Source: RGIG250 sp964540025
Lineage (GTDB): Bacteria > Bacillota > Negativicutes > Selenomonadales > Selenomonadaceae
DNA: 9,912 nt
Assembly: GCA_964540025.1 (NCBI GenBank)
Contig: CAZIKQ010000057.1
Location: forward strand, 1-9,912
Direction: 5' to 3'
Of this stretch, positions 1-5,101 are shown in pieces (the stretch's first letter is position 1; each line of letters starts with the position of its first letter). A model generated the notes under the pieces. It was not told the origin of the DNA. It saw only the letters and a program-made list of their open reading frames with translations, and did not search any database. Made by a program: the position numbers and the translations under genes.

Positions 1-9
1 CATCTCATA

Positions 10-53
10 GGCTCCCCTCAAGGGGAGCTGGCTCCGTAGGAGCCTGAGGGGTG
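10..53 (+). repeat. CCCCT-NN-AGGGG repeat, single head module
   Basis: An 18-nt palindrome (GCTCCCCTCAAGGGGAGC, 11-28) is followed by a second stem GGCTCC-GTA-GGAGCC (30-44) and the tail TGAGGGGTG. This is the same two-hairpin order as the right arm of the longer elements at 143-284, 4169-4281 and 8085-8207, but in the opposite orientation. The second stem has a different sequence from the GTCGC/GCGAC stem of the other copies yet still pairs fully. It has no coding role that I can see. Confidence 0.75.
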
Positions 54-54
54 T

Positions 55-150
55 GTGCGAGCCATGCAAACTACTTAGCGATTGCCGAGCGTAGCGATGG
101 CAGAGCTTAGGGAGTCGCAGAGCGACGGCAGAGCTTAGTAGTTTGTAGGA
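55..150. repeat. Second repeat family, left-edge copy
   Basis: Positions 55-105 match 9862-9912 at 48 of 51 bases. Inside is an 18-nt direct repeat with one mismatch (AGCGATGGCAGAGCTTAG at 93-110; AGCGACGGCAGAGCTTAG at 121-138). The unit is bounded by the inverted pair CAAACTACT (67-75) and AGTAGTTTG (136-144). The core CATGCAAACTACT also occurs at 4440-4452, next to the toxin-antitoxin cassette. It runs into the MITE-like element that begins near 143. No coding function is seen. Confidence 0.7.
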
Positions 151-284
151 GGTGGTCGAAGGCCGTAGGCCGGAGACCGGAGGCTGGAGACCGGAGGCTG
201 GAGACCGGAGGGGTGACAGACAAGCCGCCCTGTATATTTTCACCTCTCAGTCGCCTGCGGCGACAGCTCCCCTACAGGGGAGCC
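143..284. repeat. MITE-like palindromic element, copy 1 (E1)
   Basis: The left arm has a degenerate terminal palindrome, then the stem GGTC-GAA-GGCC (154-164, with one G.U pair) and GGAGGGGTG. The centre GACAGACAAGCCGCC is shared with the copy at 8085-8207. The right arm is CACCTCTCAG, stem GTCGC-CTGCG-GCGAC (250-264), then the palindrome GCTCCCCTACAGGGGAGC (266-283). The arms are imperfect inverted repeats of each other, which is the layout of a miniature inverted-repeat element. Copy 1 is longer than the others because of an expanded heptamer tract at 172-211. No target-site duplication is evident. Confidence 0.7.
172..211. repeat. Tandem 14-nt (2 x 7) repeat inside element E1
   Basis: The unit GGAGACCGGAGGCT occurs at 172-185 and 186-199, with a partial third unit at 200-211. 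It is made of two variants of a GGAGRCC-like heptamer. The copy at 8085-8207 carries only about three heptamers here and the copy at 4169-4281 essentially none, so this is the part of the element that varies in length. Confidence 0.75.
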
Positions 285-385
285 TCGAGCCTATCCAAAG
301 CCTCTACTACCTGTTAGTTAGCCTTAAACCCTCCCCCGTGGAGCTTACCATGACCCGAAGTCTTCCCTCAGAACAGGAGCATTAC

Positions 386-413
386 AAAAAAAGAGGCAGG
401 GGACAACCCTGCC
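386..413 (-). terminator. Rho-independent terminator of the first nuclease gene
   Basis: Read on the minus strand, GGCAGGG and CCCTGCC (395-401 with 407-413) form a perfect 7-bp stem with a 5-nt loop, followed by TC and seven T. It lies about 95 nt past the stop codon at 507 and has an exact counterpart at 1556-1582 behind the second gene copy. Confidence 0.85.
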
Positions 414-506
414 AAAACATCAAACTACAAAATCATAATGCAAAATGCAAATATTCAAGGAATTGTGTTGCAGTTTTTTCATCGTAGCTTGTAACAGCCA
501 AGACCG

Positions 507-734
507 TTACAAGGCGGCTACTGCTTTCAAGAAATCGTCAACCGTCATATCCGCCTGTTTTGCCGCCTGAGCCAAGGTAAGGATCTTTTCTTGTACCAGC
601 GAATTAAGCGTTTTCAGCATCCCTTCGGCTTTGCCCTCAGCTCTGCCCTCGGCTCTGCCCTCAGCTCTGCCCTCAGCTCTGCCTTCAGCTCTCGCAACCC
701 TTTGCGCTTTTTCCATTGCCAATGCTAACGTCAT
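507..734 (-). other. Possible internal translation start in nuclease copy 1 (75-residue C-terminal product)
   Basis: Met211 (ATG at 732-734) is preceded on the minus strand by GGAGG with a 9-nt spacer (CGGGAATAT). Starting there would give the tetrapeptide repeats plus the C-terminal domain without the nuclease domain. Some E. coli rpn genes are reported to make an intragenic C-terminal small protein that inhibits the full-length toxic nuclease, and this would be the equivalent. The same ATG and GGAGG occur in copy 2 (1906-1908 and 1918-1922). This is inference from the ribosome-binding site and the family precedent only. Confidence 0.35.
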
Positions 735-1364
735 ATATTCCCGCCTCCACTCGTCACAGCTTCTCGCCGTTGCTACCTCGCAATCTATCTCCCCCGTGAG
801 CTCGTCCGCCGGGGCCCGGCCATCAATGTAATCCAGAAAATTCTTCAGGGGCTTTGAAACATCCTCAGCCGTTCCCTTGGTGCTGAGGAACATCTTCGTC
901 GTGCCGTCCTTTAGCTCCAGGCCCTGCTCCTCCAGACACAGGTTTTTGAAGGTGTACTTGTGCCGGTTGCCGCCAAACAGACCAAAGGTGCAGATAAAGA
1001 TAATGTAGGTATCATTCAGGGTTTCGTAGTCCTGCCCTTTCTCCAGCAGGTCAATATCGATCAACGCCTGATAATATCTGGTTCGTTTTACCAGCTCCGC
1101 CATATCCTTACTGGTCTGCATTTCGATATTAAAAACCGTCCCTTTATCATCGTTCACATATACATCAAGGCGGATGCTCTTGCTGTCCAGCCGGATGTTT
1201 ATGGACTTTTCCTCCTCCGGATAGCCTATATCCTTAATTTCAATATCCAGGAGCCGCTCAAGGGTTCCTTTGCAGATGCGCTTGTTCCGCATAACCTTCT
1301 GGAAGATAAAATTGTCCTGAATAGTTAGTTCCTCGTAGGGGATTATTCCTGTCTCTCTTGTCAT
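507..1364 (-). CDS. Rpn/YhgA-like PD-(D/E)XK nuclease, copy 1
   Basis: The 285-residue product belongs to the Rpn-like 'recombination-promoting nuclease / putative transposase' group (PD-(D/E)XK superfamily). Members in E. coli are DNA endonucleases linked to recombination and phage defence. The active-site signature is visible as Asp67, then Glu81-x-Gln83 (FNIEMQT), followed by a conserved-looking RTRYYQALID stretch near 94-103. Residues 225-248 are six RAEG/KAEG tetrapeptides, followed by a small helical C-terminal domain. The ATG at 1362-1364 is preceded by AGGGTGG (1374-1380) and a good promoter. It is nearly identical to the gene at 1669-2538; the visible changes are Glu4Lys, Glu51Gly, Glu205Asp, Ala220Glu, Gln221Arg, a late Gln to Arg, and one tetrapeptide fewer here. 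Family assignment is secure; activity in this cell is inferred. No transposon ends were found around it. Confidence 0.88.
   Translation of the reverse strand: MTRETGIIPYEELTIQDNFIFQKVMRNKRICKGTLERLLDIEIKDIGYPEEEKSINIRLDSKSIRLDVYVNDDKGTVFNIEMQTSKDMAELVKRTRYYQALIDIDLLEKGQDYETLNDTYIIFICTFGLFGGNRHKYTFKNLCLEEQGLELKDGTTKMFLSTKGTAEDVSKPLKNFLDYIDGRAPADELTGEIDCEVATARSCDEWRREYMTLALAMEKAQRVARAEGRAEGRAEGRAEGRAEGKAEGMLKTLNSLVQEKILTLAQAAKQADMTVDDFLKAVAAL
621..692 (-). repeat. 12-nt tandem repeat encoding RAEG/KAEG (6 units)
   Basis: Six 12-nt units encode the tetrapeptide RAEG (five) and KAEG (one), residues 225-248 of nuclease copy 1. Because the unit is a multiple of three, gain or loss of units keeps the frame. 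The other gene copy has seven more diverged units. Confidence 0.9.
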
Positions 1365-1386
1365 CGGCCATCACCACCCTGAAAGA

Positions 1387-1416
1387 AGTATAACACGAGT
1401 GTTTGCAATATATCAA
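1387..1416 (-). promoter_or_regulatory. Sigma-A-type promoter of nuclease copy 1
   Basis: On the minus strand TTGATA (1411-1416), an 18-bp spacer and TATACT (1387-1392) stand just upstream of the start at 1364. The same promoter is preserved base for base at 2561-2590. Confidence 0.7.
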
Positions 1417-1555
1417 GGAGATTTCCTGACAATCTTTGGATACAGGGGAGCCTCAAGCTTTTATCCAAAGCCTCTACTACCCGTTAGTTAGCCGCAAAGC
1501 CTCCCCCGTGGAGTTTACCATAACCCGAAGTCTTCCCTCAGAACAGGAGCATTAC

Positions 1556-1582
1556 AAAAAAAGAGGCAGGGGATACCCTGCC
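1556..1582 (-). terminator. Rho-independent terminator of the second nuclease gene
   Basis: On the minus strand a perfect 7-bp stem GGCAGGG/CCCTGCC (1565-1571 with 1576-1582), with a 4-nt loop, is followed by TC and seven T. It separates the two nuclease genes into independent transcription units. A further 9-bp perfect inverted repeat, AAGGAATTG/CAATTCCTT (1618-1640), lies between stop codon and terminator without a T tract. Confidence 0.87.
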
Positions 1583-1668
1583 AAAACATCAAATGTAAAA
1601 TCATAATGCAGACATTTAAGGAATTGTGTTGCAATTCCTTTATCGTAGCTCGTGACATCCAAGGACCG

Positions 1669-2538
1669 TCATAAGGCGGCTACCGCTTTCAAGAAATCGT
1701 CAACTGTCATATCCGCTCGCTTTGCAGCCTGAGCCAGGGTAAGGATCTTTTCCTGCACCAGCGAATTGAGCGTTTTCAGCATCCCTTCGGCTTTGCCTTC
1801 AGCTTTGCCTTTGGCCATGCCTTTGGCCATCCCTTTGGCCATTCCCTCAGCTACTCCCTCAGCTCTTGCAACCCTTCGTTCCTTTTCCATTGCCAATGCC
1901 AACGTCATATACTCCCGCCTCCAATCGTCACAGCTTCTCGCCGTTGCTACCTCGCAATCTATCTCCCCCGTGAGCTCGTCCGCCGGGGCCCGGCCATCAA
2001 TGTAATCCAGAAAATTCTTCAGGGGCTTTGAAACATCCTCAGCCGTTCCCTTGGTGCTGAGGAACATCTTCGTCGTGCCGTCCTTTAGCTCCAGGCCCTG
2101 CTCCTCCAGACACAGGTTTTTGAAGGTGTACTTGTGCCGGTTGCCGCCAAACAGACCAAAGGTGCAGATAAAGATAATGTAGGTATCATTCAGGGTTTCG
2201 TAGTCCTGCCCTTTCTCCAGCAGATCGATATCGATCAACGCCTGATAGTATCTGGTTCGCTTTACCAGCTCTGCCATATCTTTACTGGTCTGCATTTCGA
2301 TATTAAAAACCGTCCCCTTATCGTCGTTCACATAAACGTCCAGGCGGATGCTCTTGCTGTCCAGCCGGATGTTTATGGACTTTTCCCCCTCCGGATAGCC
2401 TATATCCTTAATTTCAATATCCAGGAGCCGCTCAAGGGTTCCTTTGCAGATGCGCTTGTTCCGCATAACCTTCTGGAAGATAAAATTGTCCTGGATAGTC
2501 AGTTCCTCGTAGGGGATTATTCCCGTTTTTCTTGTCAT
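1669..2538 (-). CDS. Rpn/YhgA-like PD-(D/E)XK nuclease, copy 2
   Basis: The 289-residue product is a tandem paralogue of the gene at 507-1364 with the same visible active-site residues (Asp67, Glu81, Gln83) and the same C-terminal domain. It differs mainly in the repeat tail, residues 225-252: seven tetrapeptides reading RAEG, VAEG, three MAKG and two KAEG. The stop is TGA rather than TAA. The ATG at 2536-2538 follows an AGGATGG ribosome-binding site and the same promoter as copy 1. The two genes point the same way but a strong terminator stands between them, so they are likely expressed separately. No frameshift or internal stop is present, so both copies look functional. Confidence 0.88.
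   Translation of the reverse strand: MTRKTGIIPYEELTIQDNFIFQKVMRNKRICKGTLERLLDIEIKDIGYPEGEKSINIRLDSKSIRLDVYVNDDKGTVFNIEMQTSKDMAELVKRTRYYQALIDIDLLEKGQDYETLNDTYIIFICTFGLFGGNRHKYTFKNLCLEEQGLELKDGTTKMFLSTKGTAEDVSKPLKNFLDYIDGRAPADELTGEIDCEVATARSCDDWRREYMTLALAMEKERRVARAEGVAEGMAKGMAKGMAKGKAEGKAEGMLKTLNSLVQEKILTLAQAAKRADMTVDDFLKAVAAL
1783..1866 (-). repeat. 12-nt tandem repeat encoding variable tetrapeptides (7 units)
   Basis: Seven 12-nt units encode residues 225-252 of nuclease copy 2 (RAEG, VAEG, MAKG x3, KAEG x2). The three MAKG units are an internal expansion not present in copy 1, so the tract has been rebuilt since the gene duplicated. Confidence 0.88.
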
Positions 2539-2560
2539 CGGCCATCACCATCCTGAAAGA

Positions 2561-2590
2561 AGTATAACACGAGTGTTTGCAATATATCAA
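2561..2590 (-). promoter_or_regulatory. Sigma-A-type promoter of nuclease copy 2
   Basis: On the minus strand TTGATA (2585-2590), an 18-bp spacer and TATACT (2561-2566), identical to the promoter at 1387-1416. It is divergent from the porin promoter about 70 nt away. Confidence 0.7.
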
Positions 2591-2661
2591 GGAGATTTCC
2601 TGGCGATCTCTGGATGCAGGGGAACACTTCAAATGTATACATAATTTTTTCAGAAAAAACC

Positions 2662-2690
2662 TTTTCATTTGGAAATTTTTCTGTTATCAT
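2662..2690 (+). promoter_or_regulatory. Porin promoter with A/T-rich upstream tract
   Basis: TTTTCA (2662-2667), a 17-bp spacer and TATCAT (2685-2690). Immediately upstream lie runs of T and A (2643-2660), which resemble an UP element, and a 10-bp palindrome ATGTATACAT (2633-2642) that could be a protein site. It is the only plausible promoter in the gap 2539-2835 on this strand. Transcription would start near 2697. Confidence 0.55.
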
Positions 2691-2696
2691 ACGAAA

Positions 2697-2835
2697 ATAG
2701 TTTGCCGCTGCTGACAGCTCAAGGAAACATGGACACTTGCGCGTGGGCGGTAGCGGTCAGGCTGTGCCGAATTGACGCGTCTCATCCCCGACAGAGGGAA
2801 TGGGTGCAATGTTTTGTTTTTAGGAGGAAAACTGA
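2697..2835 (+). other. Long structured leader of the porin mRNA
   Basis: The predicted 5' leader is about 139 nt and clearly more G/C-rich than its promoter. CCGCTGC (2705-2711) can pair with GTAGCGG (2750-2756), with an inner CAAG/CTTG pair, and an 8-bp palindrome GACGCGTC lies at 2774-2781. It ends with the ribosome-binding site AGGAGG (2822-2827), 8 nt before the ATG. No known riboswitch or thermometer class is recognised. Confidence 0.4.
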
Positions 2836-4080
2836 ATGAAGAAATCTCTCGTATCCGCTCTGACTACTGCTCTCGTAGTTGGCGCTGCCAGCACTACCTT
2901 TGCGGCGGCAAATCCTTTTTCCGATGTTCCGGCTGACCACTGGGCCTATGACGCTGTGGCCAAGCTGGCGGCAGAAGGCGTAGTCGATGGCTACGGCGAC
3001 GGCACCTATCGCGGCGAGCAGGCGATCACCCGCTATGAAATGGCTCAGATGGTTGCCAAGGCTATGGCCAAGGGCGTAAACAGCGCTGACCTTGACAAGC
3101 TGGCCGCTGAGTTCGCCGATGAGCTGAATTCCTTGGGTGTCCGGGTATCTGCTCTGGAGAAGCGGATTGACAATGTGAAGTTCTCCGGCGAGGCCCGTTA
3201 CACTGCGAAGCGTACTATTAAAGAGGGCGAGGCCAACACGACCTCTAATCCCTTGGAGCTTCGTCTGAAGATGGCGGCCACCGTCAATAAGAACTGGACC
3301 GTAAAGTCTCGCTTTGACTATGTAACCAATGGCAAGGATTCCAAGGATGCCGATCTCCACGATGTAGAGTATATGTACGCTCAGGGCCAGTATGGCAAAA
3401 TGACCATCGACCTTGGTAAATACGAACTCTTCGAAAGCGTAACCGAGGGTATGCTCTTCGATGATACCGCCAGCGGCATTCAGGTGGCCTATGCTCCCAC
3501 CAAGGAAGTAACGGTTACCGCCATGGCCGGCCGGGCAAATGATGGGGATTATTTTTATAGTGATGGTTCCGCTGCCGCTGATATGTGGGGCGCCCGGGTT
3601 GAGTACGCCGGTAAGAAGCTGGCCGTTGGCGCCGCTTACTATGATTTCGGTGGCGCAGACTTGGAGTATTTTTATTACGATAATGCCAATGCTGACGACA
3701 AGGCGAAGATTTGGACCGTTGGCGCCGGCTACAGATTCGACAGGAACTTCCGCCTCTACGCTAATTATGCTCAGAACACCGAGGCTGATAATAGCGACCA
3801 GAAGAAAGCCTACGTGTTCCAGCTGGACTACAAGGGGGCTGACATCGCCAAGCGGGGTTCCTATGGCGCTCACGTTGCCTACCGGTATCTCGGCGATCAG
3901 GTCGTAACGAGAATGTACACTTATGATATTGCCGAGCCTGATTTGAAGGGTATCGAGCTGGGCGTTGATTATACCCTCGACAAGAACGTCCTCTTGAACC
4001 TGGGTTATTTCAATGGTAAACAGATTTACAATGATAAGGATGCCGAGGTTCTCTACTCCCGCATTCACTTCTTCTTCTGA
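2836..4080 (+). CDS. SLH-domain outer-membrane porin (OmpM-like)
   Basis: A 414-residue outer-membrane protein. Residues 1-25 are a Sec signal peptide (KK, hydrophobic core, cleavage near TTFAAA). Residues 27-78 are one S-layer-homology domain (NPFSDVPADHWAYDAVAKLA, then ITRYE, the counterpart of the family ITRAE/TRAE motif). Residues about 82-114 look like a short coiled coil (ALEKRIDNV). The rest alternates aromatic and small residues as a beta-barrel, starting FSGEARY and ending IHFFF. In Negativicutes such proteins form general diffusion channels, and the SLH domain holds the outer membrane to polyamine-modified peptidoglycan. Length and order fit OmpM/Mep45-type proteins. AGGAGG sits 8 nt before the ATG. 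It has its own promoter and terminator, so it is probably monocistronic and strongly expressed. Pore selectivity cannot be read from the sequence. Confidence 0.93.
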   Translation: MKKSLVSALTTALVVGAASTTFAAANPFSDVPADHWAYDAVAKLAAEGVVDGYGDGTYRGEQAITRYEMAQMVAKAMAKGVNSADLDKLAAEFADELNSLGVRVSALEKRIDNVKFSGEARYTAKRTIKEGEANTTSNPLELRLKMAATVNKNWTVKSRFDYVTNGKDSKDADLHDVEYMYAQGQYGKMTIDLGKYELFESVTEGMLFDDTASGIQVAYAPTKEVTVTAMAGRANDGDYFYSDGSAAADMWGARVEYAGKKLAVGAAYYDFGGADLEYFYYDNANADDKAKIWTVGAGYRFDRNFRLYANYAQNTEADNSDQKKAYVFQLDYKGADIAKRGSYGAHVAYRYLGDQVVTRMYTYDIAEPDLKGIELGVDYTLDKNVLLNLGYFNGKQIYNDKDAEVLYSRIHFFF

Positions 4081-4123
4081 TAACCGGCGTTCGCCGCTGG
4101 TGCCAGAGGGCGGAACAAGACAT

Positions 4124-4155
4124 AAAAAAGCAGGGGCTTATGCTCCTGCTTTTTT
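4124..4155 (+). terminator. Rho-independent terminator after the porin gene
   Basis: The stem AAAAAAGCAGGGGC/GCTCCTGCTTTTTT (4124-4137 with 4142-4155, one G.U pair) has a TTAT loop. The A and T runs make it usable from either strand. It begins 43 nt after the porin stop codon. Confidence 0.9.
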
Positions 4156-4168
4156 ATATACGATAGAA

Positions 4169-4281
4169 GCCTCCCCTCCAGGGGAGGTGGCCGTTAGGCC
4201 GAAGGGGTTGCTGTACAAGCCGAGTTAGTGATTCTGTCACCCCTCAGTCGCCTGCGGCGACAGCTCCCCTACAGGGGAGCC
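4169..4281. repeat. MITE-like palindromic element, copy 2 (E2)
   Basis: The left arm is the palindrome CCTCCCCTCCAGGGGAGG (4170-4187), then the stem GGCC-GTTA-GGCC (4189-4200) and GAAGGGGTT. The right arm is CACCCCTCAG, stem GTCGC-CTGCG-GCGAC (4247-4261), then GCTCCCCTACAGGGGAGC (4263-4280). The centre is diverged from the other copies but keeps ACAAGCC. It directly follows the porin terminator. Confidence 0.75.
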
Positions 4282-4400
4282 TTACTGTATTCAGTTGAGC
4301 TGGCCGTCCATTCCCTGCAACAGCATTCCCCACAGGCAATTGCCCTCTCCGCCAAGACTGACTGAGAGGGTATAGGAGCCGGAGAAGTGGAGCGGCATAA
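4282..4400. other. Intergenic stretch without recognised feature
   Basis: No convincing gene or promoter is seen. CCCTCT and AGAGGG near 4342-4368, with GACTGAGAGGG, look like a decayed copy of the TGAGGGG tail of the neighbouring repeat family. The stretch is probably relic repeat sequence between the element at 4169-4281 and the toxin-antitoxin cassette. Confidence 0.4.
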
Positions 4401-4426
4401 CCTGAAGCCTCCCCTGTAGGGGAGCC
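4401..4426. repeat. Left direct repeat bracketing the toxin-antitoxin cassette
   Basis: CCTGAAGCCTCCCCT-GT-AGGGGAGCC. It matches 5102-5127 at 24 of 26 bases, differing only in the two central bases of the palindrome (GT here, AC there). It is a solo palindrome of the larger repeat family and is followed by CATGCAAACTACT (4440-4452), a fragment of the family seen at both window edges. Confidence 0.8.
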
Positions 4427-4494
4427 TTTGAGAGGAGAGGCATGCAAACTACTCAAAGAGCCAATCGTAGCAAAGAAAAAATAAAGAAAAATTC

Positions 4495-4522
4495 TTTACT
4501 TTTTCTTGAATACAATTATAAT
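4495..4522 (+). promoter_or_regulatory. Promoter of the toxin-antitoxin operon
   Basis: TTTACT (4495-4500), a 16-bp spacer and a perfect TATAAT (4517-4522), in a sharply A/T-rich stretch. The start would be near 4529, giving a short leader of about 18 nt before the antitoxin ATG. Operons of this type are normally autorepressed by the antitoxin-toxin complex; the operator itself was not identified. Confidence 0.6.
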
Positions 4523-4546
4523 AGAAGCATGAAAGGGGGGTCAATT

Positions 4547-4810
4547 ATGGCACAATCAGTAAATGTAAATTTCAAGTTGGACTATGATGTGAAAAAAAAT
4601 ATGGAAAAGGCTTGCTCCGATATGGGGCTTTCTATGAGCGCCGCCTTTACGATTTTTGCAAAAAAAGTTGGCCGGGAAAGACGTATTCCCTTTGAGGTAT
4701 CAGCTGATTCGTTTTATAGTGCTGAACATATCGCCATGCTTGAAAAGCGCATTGCTGATTTGAAAGAGAGAAGAAATGCCCACGAACATGAACTCATCGA
4801 GGTGAATTGA
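4547..4810 (+). CDS. RelB/DinJ-family antitoxin
   Basis: The 87-residue product has a ribbon-helix-helix N-terminus (VNVNFKLD as the strand, then two helices at about 13-43 with MGLSMSAAFTIFAKKV) and the family phrase RIPFEV at 46-51. The C-terminal part is helical and charged, as expected for a toxin-wrapping tail. Members bind their own promoter as dimers and neutralise a RelE-superfamily toxin. An in-frame ATG at 4442 exists, but the start at 4547 is chosen because the run AAAGGGGGG (4532-4540) lies 6 nt upstream, the promoter lies between the two, and family homology begins there. The stop codon overlaps the toxin start (TGATG). Base composition is more A/T-rich than the porin and mot genes, which suggests horizontal acquisition. 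Confidence 0.88.
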   Translation: MAQSVNVNFKLDYDVKKNMEKACSDMGLSMSAAFTIFAKKVGRERRIPFEVSADSFYSAEHIAMLEKRIADLKERRNAHEHELIEVN

Positions 4811-5073
4811 TGAAGAAAATATGGCATGATGGAGCGTGGGAAGAATATTTATCTTGGCAAGCCCGAGACAAGAAAACTCTCAAGAAAATAAATCGGCTTT
4901 TAACTGATATTGACCGTAACGGTTATCAGTGTATCGGAAAGCCCGAACCGCTCAGAGGAAATTTTTCCGGCTTTTGGAGTGTGCGGATCGACGAGAAAAA
5001 CCGCATTGTTTTCCGTATCGGTGATGATGTTTTGGAAATAGCCGAATGCGGTTCCCATTACGGTGATAAATAA
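4810..5073 (+). CDS. yoeB: YoeB-family ribosome-dependent mRNA interferase toxin
   Basis: The 87-residue protein aligns without gaps to the E. coli YoeB pattern: IW at 4-5, W10, YLxWQ at 13-17, KPEPL at 44-48, SGFWS at 53-57. The residues known to act in YoeB are at the same numbers: Glu46, Arg65, His83 and Tyr84. YoeB cleaves mRNA in the ribosomal A site and arrests translation when its antitoxin is degraded. The ATG at 4810 overlaps the antitoxin stop by one base and is preceded by GAGGTG (4799-4804); a TTG at 4807 is a less likely start. It is unusual only in its partner: E. coli YoeB pairs with YefM (Phd/YefM fold), whereas here the antitoxin is of the RelB/DinJ type. All active residues are present, so the toxin is probably functional. 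Confidence 0.93.
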   Translation: MKKIWHDGAWEEYLSWQARDKKTLKKINRLLTDIDRNGYQCIGKPEPLRGNFSGFWSVRIDEKNRIVFRIGDDVLEIAECGSHYGDK

Positions 5074-5101
5074 CTGTGTATAATGGTGGCCAGATACACT
5101 A

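Larger units (their letters stand above)
274..1441 (-). repeat. Tandem duplication unit A
   Basis: This stretch of about 1168 nt (terminator, nuclease gene, promoter) is repeated directly as 1442-2615. Each unit begins at an ACAGGGG(A)GCCTC-like sequence, and a degraded form (TGCAGGGGAAC) marks the far end near 2615. This suggests recombination or slippage at the short CCCCT-NN-AGGGG repeats created the duplication. Outside an identical central block the two units differ by several percent. Confidence 0.85.
1442..2615 (-). repeat. Tandem duplication unit B
   Basis: This is the second copy of the 1.17-kb unit, carrying its own terminator (1556-1582), nuclease gene (1669-2538) and promoter (2561-2590). 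It is slightly longer than unit A, mainly through one extra 12-nt repeat and small indels in the noncoding part. Homology to the first unit stops near 2620, where the sequence becomes the A/T-rich porin promoter region. The 304-nt gap 1365-1668 between the two genes holds only this unit's leader, joint and terminator. Confidence 0.85.

Noticed and set aside
172..211. Short regular repeats as a possible CRISPR array
   Set aside because: Units of 7-14 nt are directly adjacent with no spacers. They are a simple tandem expansion within a larger element.
152..487. A 111-codon plus-strand open frame with RPETGGWRPEAG-like text
   Set aside because: It reads through the heptamer repeats of element E1 and the reverse strand of a terminator. 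There is no ribosome-binding site or family resemblance, and the repetitive protein follows from the DNA repeats.
507..2538. The nuclease pair as a composite insertion sequence
   Set aside because: The family is sometimes labelled 'putative transposase', but no terminal inverted repeats or target duplication enclose either gene; the boundaries are those of a tandem duplication.
2782..4068. A 428-codon open frame antisense to the porin gene
   Set aside because: It comes from the codon bias of the porin gene. It has no domain resemblance and no promoter or ribosome-binding site, and the sense frame has a complete signal peptide, SLH domain and barrel.
4442..4546. Upstream extension of the antitoxin to the ATG at 4442
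   Set aside because: It would begin inside the CATGCAAACTACT repeat, lies upstream of the best promoter, and adds 35 residues with no family match. The ATG at 4547 has a strong ribosome-binding site.
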